Made by a program: the position numbers and the translations under genes
The notes under the pieces: generated by a model
The model's database searches: none
The model's input: the letters and a program-made list of their open reading frames with translations, nothing else
What the model was told of the DNA's origin: nothing
Source: Streptomyces smaragdinus
GTDB lineage: Bacteria; Actinomycetota; Actinomycetes; Streptomycetales; Streptomycetaceae
DNA: 64,000 nt
Direction of reading: 5' to 3'
Assembly: GCF_009604385.1 (NCBI RefSeq)
Contig: NZ_WEGJ01000018.1
Coordinates: 1-64,000, forward strand
Shown here: positions 55,442 through 62,023 of the stretch, piece by piece
How positions within the stretch are numbered: position 1 is the stretch's first letter
Layout: each line of letters opens with the position of its first letter

Positions 55442-56287
55442 ATGCCGCACGGAAAGCTCATGGGCATCAGCGATCTGCATGTCGGGCATCCCGAGAATCG
55501 AGCGATTCTCGAGTCACTGAGCCCGCAGAGCCCGGACGACTGGCTGGTGGTCGCCGGAGATGTCGGGGAATCCCTCGACGGCGTCGCCTGGGCGCTGCGG
55601 TTGCTGCGCGGCCGGTACGCCGAAGTGGTGTGGGCGCCCGGCAACCACGACCTGTGGACCATGCGCGACGACCCCGACCGGCTCCGCGGCGAGCAGCGCT
55701 ACCTCGCCCTGGTGGCACTCTGCCGTGAGCTGGGCGTGCACACGCCGGAGGACCCGTACCCCGTGTGGTGCGGCGAGGGCGGACCGCTCGTGGTGGCACC
55801 GCTGTTCCTGCTGTACGACTACACCTTCCGCACCCCCACCGCCGGCTCCCGCGAGGAGGCGCTGGCCGAGGCGTACCGGACCGGTGTGGTCTGCAGCGAC
55901 GAGTTCCTGCTGCACCCCGACCCGTACCCCAGCCGACAGGCCTGGTGCGCGGCGCGGGTGGCCCGCACCGAACGCCGCCTCGCCGACTGCGATCCCGCCC
56001 TGCGCACCGTGCTCGTCAACCACTTCCCGCTGGTCAGACAGCCGACCCGGATCCTGCGCCACCCCGAGTTCGCCCAGTGGTGCGGCACCGCGCTGACCGC
56101 CGACTGGCACACCCGCTTCCGCGCCGCGGCCGTCGTCTACGGCCATCTGCACATCCCCCGCACCACCTGGTACGACGGCGTCCGCTTCGAGGAGGTGTCC
56201 GTCGGCTACCCCCGCGAATGGCGGGCCCGCGCCGGCCGCCCCGACGCCCCGCGGCAGATCTTCCCGCCGCCCACGCAGGCCCCTTGA
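55442..56287 (+). CDS. Calcineurin-like metallophosphoesterase (PptH-like candidate)
   Basis: 281 aa. All metal-binding blocks are present: SDLHVGHP (DxH), AGDVGE (GDxxE), APGNHDLW (GNHD), NHFPL and YGHLHIP (GHxH), in the usual order over residues 10-240. It therefore hydrolyses a phosphomono- or diester. Its position head-to-head with a PPTase gene recalls PptT-PptH of mycobacteria, where the phosphoesterase removes phosphopantetheine from acyl carrier proteins and so opposes the PPTase. That role is an inference from neighbourhood; other diesterase substrates are possible. It is the only candidate in the window for turning carrier proteins back to the apo form. Confidence 0.9.
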   Translation: MPHGKLMGISDLHVGHPENRAILESLSPQSPDDWLVVAGDVGESLDGVAWALRLLRGRYAEVVWAPGNHDLWTMRDDPDRLRGEQRYLALVALCRELGVHTPEDPYPVWCGEGGPLVVAPLFLLYDYTFRTPTAGSREEALAEAYRTGVVCSDEFLLHPDPYPSRQAWCAARVARTERRLADCDPALRTVLVNHFPLVRQPTRILRHPEFAQWCGTALTADWHTRFRAAAVVYGHLHIPRTTWYDGVRFEEVSVGYPREWRARAGRPDAPRQIFPPPTQAP

Positions 56288-56443
56288 TGCAGGGGAACTT
56301 CCGGTCACCGTGCGGGTTGCCGCGGCGCTTCTACACTGAATCGCAGAATATGCCGGAAGCCGTCTCCCTTTCTGCCCCGGCGAATGCCCGAGCCTCGGAC
56401 TGCCGGGAGTCACGAGAAACCGGCATGGGCTCTGGGGGATTTC

Positions 56444-59125
56444 ATGGTGCTGGTCCAGCTCGACGCGGAACTCGACTTACTGGAAACGGCGCTCGACGCC
56501 GCGGAGGCAGGCCGCTCCACTCTCCTGCTCGCGGAGGGAGCGGTCGGCTGCGGAAAGAGTGAATTCCTGGAAACGGCGGCGGTACGGGCCGCCTGCCGCG
56601 GCGCGCTCGTCCTGCGCGCGTTCGGCGACGAGACCGAGCGCCAACGCCCCCTGGGCGTGCTCGGCCAGCTCGCCCACGGCGCCCGCACCGCCGGCGCCGA
56701 ACTGCCGCTGCCCCGGGACCCGGAGACGGCGGGACACCTCGAACACCGGCAGGCCTTCGCCGCCGGCGTGCACCGCCTCACCGTGCACAACCCGGTCGTC
56801 GTCTGTGTCGACGACCTGCACCACGTGGACGATCTGTCCCGGCGCCACCTGCTCCATCTGGTCCGGGGCAGCCGGATGGCCCGGCTGCTCCTGGTGTACA
56901 CGACGCCCCTGCCCACCGGCGGCGGCGATCCGCTGCTCGGCACCGATCTGCTGCGCCAGCCCCATCTGGTGCGCGTACGCCTGGAGCGGCTGCGCCGGGA
57001 CGCGGTACGGGTCCTCCTCGGCGGCCGGGCCGGCGCCGACGCCGACCGCATGCACCGCACCAGCGGTGGCAACCCGCTGCTGCTGCGCGCCCTGCTGCAG
57101 GACCCCCGCTGCCGGCCCGCCGGCCACTACGCCCAGGCCCTCCTCGCCTGCCTGCGCCGCTGCGGCCCCGACGCCGGACAACTCGCCGCCGCCGTCGCCG
57201 TACTCGACGGCCACGGCGGACCCGGGCTCGCCGCCGAACTCGCCGGCGGTCCCGGCACCGCCGCCCGGGCCACCGCCGCGCTCACCGCCGCGGGACTGCT
57301 CGACGGCGCCCGCCTCTGCCACCCCGCCGCCCGCGACGCCGTCCTGGCCGACCTCGACCCCGGCGACCGGCGCACCCTGCAACGCCGCGCCGCCCGGCTC
57401 GCCCACGCGGCCGGCGCCCCCGCCCCGGTCGTCGCCGCCCAGCTGATCGGCGCGCGGCACACCGCCGAGGACTGGGTGCTCCCGGTCCTGCGCTCCGCCG
57501 CCGGACAGTTCCTGGCCGACGGCGCGCCCGAGCTGGCCGCCGCCTGCCTGGAGCTCGCCCACGAGGCCGGCCCCGACGAGGCGCACCGGGCGGACGTACG
57601 GATCCGGCTGGCCACCGTCGCCGCCCGCACCGACCCCGCCGCCGCCGAAACCCATCTGGCGTCCCCCCTGGAGGCCGCCCGCGCGGGCACCGGAGAACGC
57701 TCCTGGCTCGGCGCGCTGGCCCGCACCCTCGCCGCCCAGGGCCGGGTGGAGGAGTCCGCCGAGGTGCTGACGCGCCTGGGCCGCCGTCCGGCCGCGGCTC
57801 CCGCCTCCGACGACCGCCGCCCCGATCCCCTGGACGGCCTCTCCGCGTTCCCCCGGTGGGCCGCCGCCGAACCCGAACGCCCCGCCCACCCCTCCGCCGC
57901 CCAGCGCCCCGTGCGCGAAGGCGTCCACCCCGCCGCCCTGTGGGCCGTGCCCGACCGCGACCGCGAGCCCGGGGCCGCGCACGCCGCCGAGCTGTACCTG
58001 CGCGGCGCCGCCCTCACCGACGACACCGTCACCCCCGTCGTCCAGGCCCTGCGCGTCGTCCTGCACGCCGGCGGCGCGGAGCAGGCGCTGCCGTGGTGCG
58101 AGGCGTTCGCCGCCCGCGCCGAACAGCGCGGCGCCGGCGGCTGGTACGCGGCGTTCGCCGGACTGCTGGCCCGGGCCCGGCTGCGCCTGGGCGATCTGGA
58201 CGCCGCGGCGGGAGCGGCGGCCGGCGCGCTGGCCGCCGTGCCCGAACGCGGCGGCAGCGCCCTGCTGTGCGGCGTCGCCGGCACGCTGGTGCGGGCGTAC
58301 ACCGCGATGGGGCGGCTGGACGAGGCCGCCGGCGTGCTCAGCCGGCCCGTCCCCGACTCCCTCGCCGGCAGCGTGCACGGGCTGGCGTATCTGCGCGCCC
58401 GCGGCCAGCACGCCCTGGCCACCAGCCGGTTCCACGCCGCCCTGGGCGACTTCCTGGACGTGGGCCGCCGGACGAAGGCGTGGTCGCTGGACCAGCCCCG
58501 GGTGCTGCCCTGGCGGCTCGACGTCGCTGCCGCGCTGCTGCGGCTGGGGGAGACCCACCAGGCCGACCGGTTCCTCGCCGACCAGATGGCCACCCGCGAC
58601 GCCCACGACCCGTGGCTGCGCGGGATGACGCTGCGGCTGCGCGCCGAGCTGTGCGACCCCCGCGAGCGCCAGGACGTCCTGGCCACGGCGGTCGACGAGC
58701 TGCGCCGCTCCGGTGACCGCTACCAGCTCGCCCTGGCCCTCGCCGACTTCAGCGAGGCGCTGCTCGCCCTCGGCGAACCGGCCCGCGGCGGCATGGTGGG
58801 CCGGCGCGCCTGGCATCTGGCCCGCGAGTGCGGGGCGGACACCCTGTGCGAGCGGATCCTCCCCGGGCACGTGCAGGAGGCCGCCGCGGCCGCGGACGAC
58901 GGACAGCCGTCGGGCGCGGACCTGGTCGCCACGCTCAGCGAGTCCGAGAAGCGGGTCGCGATGCTCGCCGTGTACGGGCACACCAACCGGGAGATAGCGC
59001 TGAAGCTGTACATCACGGTGAGCACCGTGGAGCAGCATCTGACCCGGGTCTACCGCAAGCTGGACATCTCCGGCCGGGCGGAGCTCCCGGTCGATCTGCA
59101 GCTGGCGGCGGCGGAGTTCGCGTAG
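56444..59125 (+). CDS. LAL-family (large ATP-binding LuxR) regulator with a TTA codon
   Basis: 893 aa. ATG 56444 follows GGGGGATTTC; an upstream in-frame ATG at 56384 lacks a ribosome site. The N-terminal ATPase has Walker A EGAVGCGKS (about residues 31-39) and Walker B VVVCVDDLHHVDD. The middle 600 residues are Ala/Leu-rich helices of the TPR/MalT type. The C-terminal helix-turn-helix (about 825-890) reads LSESEKRVAMLAVYGHTNREIALKL, then YITVSTVEQHLTRVYRKL, the LuxR pattern. LAL proteins usually activate macrolide and other type I PKS operons. Codon 12 is TTA (56477-56479), so expression should depend on bldA. Of the regulators here it is the best candidate for the pathway activator. Confidence 0.93.
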   Translation: MVLVQLDAELDLLETALDAAEAGRSTLLLAEGAVGCGKSEFLETAAVRAACRGALVLRAFGDETERQRPLGVLGQLAHGARTAGAELPLPRDPETAGHLEHRQAFAAGVHRLTVHNPVVVCVDDLHHVDDLSRRHLLHLVRGSRMARLLLVYTTPLPTGGGDPLLGTDLLRQPHLVRVRLERLRRDAVRVLLGGRAGADADRMHRTSGGNPLLLRALLQDPRCRPAGHYAQALLACLRRCGPDAGQLAAAVAVLDGHGGPGLAAELAGGPGTAARATAALTAAGLLDGARLCHPAARDAVLADLDPGDRRTLQRRAARLAHAAGAPAPVVAAQLIGARHTAEDWVLPVLRSAAGQFLADGAPELAAACLELAHEAGPDEAHRADVRIRLATVAARTDPAAAETHLASPLEAARAGTGERSWLGALARTLAAQGRVEESAEVLTRLGRRPAAAPASDDRRPDPLDGLSAFPRWAAAEPERPAHPSAAQRPVREGVHPAALWAVPDRDREPGAAHAAELYLRGAALTDDTVTPVVQALRVVLHAGGAEQALPWCEAFAARAEQRGAGGWYAAFAGLLARARLRLGDLDAAAGAAAGALAAVPERGGSALLCGVAGTLVRAYTAMGRLDEAAGVLSRPVPDSLAGSVHGLAYLRARGQHALATSRFHAALGDFLDVGRRTKAWSLDQPRVLPWRLDVAAALLRLGETHQADRFLADQMATRDAHDPWLRGMTLRLRAELCDPRERQDVLATAVDELRRSGDRYQLALALADFSEALLALGEPARGGMVGRRAWHLARECGADTLCERILPGHVQEAAAAADDGQPSGADLVATLSESEKRVAMLAVYGHTNREIALKLYITVSTVEQHLTRVYRKLDISGRAELPVDLQLAAAEFA

Positions 59126-59130
59126 GACCC

Positions 59131-59159
59131 CGGGCGCGTGGGTCCCTGCCGCGCGCCCG
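59131..59159 (+). terminator. Weak hairpin after the LAL gene
   Basis: The 8-bp GC-only arms 59131-59138 and 59152-59159 have a 13-nt loop and lie 5 bp after the stop codon. This may be a terminator, but such short GC stems are common in this DNA. Confidence 0.35.
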
Positions 59160-59170
59160 CACCATCCCGT

Positions 59171-59188
59171 ATGGCAAGGGCATAGCAA
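59171..59188 (-). promoter_or_regulatory. Candidate operator, 18-bp motif copy 2
   Basis: On the minus strand this reads TTGCTATGCCCTTGCCAT, differing from the copy at 55325-55342 at one central base. It lies in the 216-bp gap between the LAL gene and the next + strand gene. Confidence 0.45.
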
Positions 59189-59341
59189 CCCCGCCGCCCC
59201 GCGCCCGTCGTATGGCTGAACCCCCGGACCTCCGCGCGCCCCGCGCGCCCCCGTTGTGCCCGAGCCGCCCCCGCGGGGCCGGGTTCACGGGGCCGCGGCG
59301 GGAAGCTCGGTCATGACAGCACCCACCGGAAGGGCGCGATC

Positions 59342-60325
59342 ATGACCACAACCACCCACCCCCAGCGGTGGCCCGACGCCTCCCCCGAAGAGCAGCGCGC
59401 GGCGCTCCTCGGCCGGGTCGACGAGGAGCTGCACGGGCTGCTGTCCAAGGAGTTCCGGTGCCGCCGCACGGCGCAGCCGCGGGCCACCACCCTCATCGAG
59501 GGCATCGCGGAGCTCGTCCGCGCCTCCGACGAGCGGGTCCGCCCGGTCATCTGTCTGACGGCCTTCCTCGCGGCGGCCGGCGACGGGACCGACGCCGTCG
59601 GCGAGGAGCGCGTGAACGCCGCCGTGACCGCCTGCGCCGCGCTGGAGCTGCACGACACCTGGCTCCTCGTCCGCTCCGACGTCCGCGACAACGCCCCCAT
59701 GCGGCGCGGCGTTCCCACCCTGCACATCAGCCACGCCGCGCAGCACGAACGCAGCGGCTGGCGCGGCGAGTCCCGCCGCTTCGGCGAGGGCACGGCCGTA
59801 CTCGCCGGCGATCTGGCCCTGTCGTACGCCGACCGCCTCGCCCGCCGGCTGCCGGAGCCCGCCTGGCGCTGGTGGGACGAGCTGCGCACCGAGCGCACCC
59901 TGGGTGCCCAGTCGGACGCCGCGTCCGCCACCGAGTACCTCGACGACGGCTGGCCCGGCCGCTGCGCCACCGGCTGCACGAGCGGCTGCGCCGCCGGCTG
60001 GTACGGGGTGCGGCACGCGCTGCGCATCGGCGTGACGCTGGCCGGGCGGGACGGCGAACTGGCCGCCCCCTTCGACGAGTACGCCCGCGCCGTGCACGCC
60101 GCGTGGCGGCTGCGGGGCTTCCTCGAGGGCGGCCAGGGGTACGACGCGGACGCGCTGTTCCTGCGGGACGTGGGCTTCCTCGGCAACGGCCGCGAGCCCG
60201 CCGAGCAGACCATCGCCGAGCTGGTCGACCGGGCGCTGGAGGCCGTGGACGCGGCCCCGCTGGCCCCGGGCTGGCGCGCCGAACTGGGGCGGCTGGCGCT
60301 GCGGGTGTCCGGATGCGAGTGGTGA
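59342..60325 (+). CDS. Degenerate polyprenyl-diphosphate-synthase-like protein
   Basis: 327 aa. The overall pattern of trans-isoprenyl diphosphate synthases can be followed: RPVICLTAFLAA (RPxLxxL-like), LHDTWLLVRSDVRDNAPMRRGVPTLH (aligning with LVHDDxxDxxxxRRGxPTxH), VLAGDLALSYA (GDLL helix) and YGVRHALRIGVTLAG. The first Asp-rich motif reads RSDVRD instead of DDxxD, and the second (usually LxDDxLG) reads WRLRGFLEGG with no Asp. The Mg-diphosphate binding needed for normal catalysis looks lost. A Cys/Gly-rich insert (CATGCTSGCAAG) is unusual. It may be a non-catalytic relative, a regulatory partner or an enzyme with new chemistry. It converges on a degenerate AMP-ligase gene 21 bp away. Confidence 0.65.
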   Translation: MTTTTHPQRWPDASPEEQRAALLGRVDEELHGLLSKEFRCRRTAQPRATTLIEGIAELVRASDERVRPVICLTAFLAAAGDGTDAVGEERVNAAVTACAALELHDTWLLVRSDVRDNAPMRRGVPTLHISHAAQHERSGWRGESRRFGEGTAVLAGDLALSYADRLARRLPEPAWRWWDELRTERTLGAQSDAASATEYLDDGWPGRCATGCTSGCAAGWYGVRHALRIGVTLAGRDGELAAPFDEYARAVHAAWRLRGFLEGGQGYDADALFLRDVGFLGNGREPAEQTIAELVDRALEAVDAAPLAPGWRAELGRLALRVSGCEW

Positions 60326-60346
60326 GGCGGATGTCCGGGTACGGGC

Positions 60347-62023
60347 TCAGTCCGGCAGCCGGCGCGGCGCCCCCGGCCGCAGCCGGGCGAGCCAGGTGCG
60401 CAGCGCCGCGTACCGGACCGCTCCCCGCTCGTCGCGCGGCAGCCCCCCGACGATCTCGAAGCGCGCCGGTACGAACGCCTCGGCGACGCCTTCGGCGGCG
60501 AGGAACTCCCGCAGCCGGGCCGGTCCCGGCGGCTCGGCCGCCACCATCGGGACGATGACCGCACAGGGCAGCTCGCCGTGTTCGGGGTCGGTGTAGGCGA
60601 CGACCGCCGCCTCCCGTACCCCCGGATGCCCGAGCAGCCTGCGTTCGATCTCGGCGGCCGGCACCAGGAAGAACGCCCCCGTGCGTTCCCCGGCCCGGGC
60701 CAGCACGCGCAGCCCGCCGCGGCCGTCGGCCGCCGCCAGATCACCCGTGTCGAGCCAGCCGTCCCCGTCGCCCCAGGTGGGCCGCGGGGCGGCGGAGTCC
60801 AGCGGCCACACGGCCAGACAGACCGACGGCCCGCGCACCCGCAGCGGTCCGGCCGCCGCACCGGCGGACACCTCGAGACCCGGCAGCGGGCGTCCCCCCT
60901 CGCCGCCGACCGCGAGGCTCCCCATCCCCAGCTCCGGGGTCCCCCAGACGGACAGCACGGGCACCGACCACGTGTCCGTCAGGGTCCGGAGCAGCTCCGG
61001 CGGGGTGCCGGTGCGGCCGCCGGACAGCAGCAGCCGCAGCGACCCGTGTGGGGCGGCCGGCACCTCGGACCAGAACGCGCCCTCCGCGTACGCCTGATGG
61101 ACTCCCGCGTACGAGATGAGGCGCGAGAACCCCTCGGGGTCCCACCGGTCCTGCACCACGCCGGTGCCGCCCACGGCCAGCGGCCAGCACACCGAGTAGA
61201 TGACCGACGCGAGGGAGGTGAGCGGCAGCGCGGACAGGAACACCTCGCCGTCCCGCCGTCCCGGCCCCGCCGGGTCGTGCTGGGCGCCGATGTTGGCGTA
61301 CAGGGTGTTCGCCGAATGCAGCACCCCCGTGTACCGGTCGCCGAGCCCGATCACGGTGATCAGCAGCCAGGGGCGGTCGGCCGCGTCCGCGGGGAGCGGC
61401 CGGCCGCGCCAGGCGGCGGAGCGCTCGTGGGGGGTGTGCAGGAAGTGTGCCGCGAAGTCGACCGCCCCGGTGGCGGCGGCGTCGCCCAGCACCACCCGGT
61501 GCCGCAGCCACGGCACGTGCGGCGCCAGCTCCGCCAGGGCCTCGGCGTGCGGGAAGCCGTCCCACACGTCGGGCACCACGCACACCCGGGCGCGGGTGCC
61601 GGCGAGGATCCGGTGCAGCCCGTGCGGCCGTACGGTCGGCAGCACGGGGACCGCCACCGCGCCCAGCCGCAGACAGGCCAGGGTCAGCACGGCGGTCTCC
61701 CACCAGCTCGGCAGCTGGTACGCGACGGGATCGCCCGGCATCACGCCGAGGGCGGCCAGGGCGGCGGCGAACCGGTCGGTGAGCACGGCCAGTTCGCCGT
61801 AGCGCAGCGTCGCGTACGGGCGGTCCGCCGGGAGCCGCAGCCGGCTGCCGACGAAGGCGGGCCGCTCCGGCGCCGCCGCCGCCGTGCGGTACAGGTCGTG
61901 CAGCGGTGTCGTGTCCCGCCACCAGCCCTGTGCCCGGAAGCGCCGTACGACGTCCGCCGGCGGCGCGGTGGCGGCGGCCGGCCCGCCCGGTACGGCCGGC
62001 GCCCCGGCGCGGGCCCGGGTCAC
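60347..62023 (-). CDS. AMP-forming ligase-like protein with degenerate active site
   Basis: 558 aa from GTG 62023, overlapping the upstream regulator's stop by 4 nt (GTGA), so the two are coupled. The ANL-superfamily fold is clear: LRYGELAVLTDRFAAALAALGV, PVAYQLPSWWETAVLTLACLRLGAVAVPVLP, LDTGDLAA and FEIVGGLPRDERG. The phosphate loop, normally TSGTTGxPKG, reads ITVIGLGDRYTG and lacks its Ser/Thr/Lys set. The C-terminal catalytic Lys (usually xxGKxxR) is replaced in RGAVRYAAL. Resemblance is to cyclohexanecarboxylate/medium-chain acyl-CoA ligases. It may be inactive, or use a different mechanism. Any role in the neighbouring polyketide pathway is unknown. Confidence 0.75.
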   Translation of the reverse strand: MTRARAGAPAVPGGPAAATAPPADVVRRFRAQGWWRDTTPLHDLYRTAAAAPERPAFVGSRLRLPADRPYATLRYGELAVLTDRFAAALAALGVMPGDPVAYQLPSWWETAVLTLACLRLGAVAVPVLPTVRPHGLHRILAGTRARVCVVPDVWDGFPHAEALAELAPHVPWLRHRVVLGDAAATGAVDFAAHFLHTPHERSAAWRGRPLPADAADRPWLLITVIGLGDRYTGVLHSANTLYANIGAQHDPAGPGRRDGEVFLSALPLTSLASVIYSVCWPLAVGGTGVVQDRWDPEGFSRLISYAGVHQAYAEGAFWSEVPAAPHGSLRLLLSGGRTGTPPELLRTLTDTWSVPVLSVWGTPELGMGSLAVGGEGGRPLPGLEVSAGAAAGPLRVRGPSVCLAVWPLDSAAPRPTWGDGDGWLDTGDLAAADGRGGLRVLARAGERTGAFFLVPAAEIERRLLGHPGVREAAVVAYTDPEHGELPCAVIVPMVAAEPPGPARLREFLAAEGVAEAFVPARFEIVGGLPRDERGAVRYAALRTWLARLRPGAPRRLPD

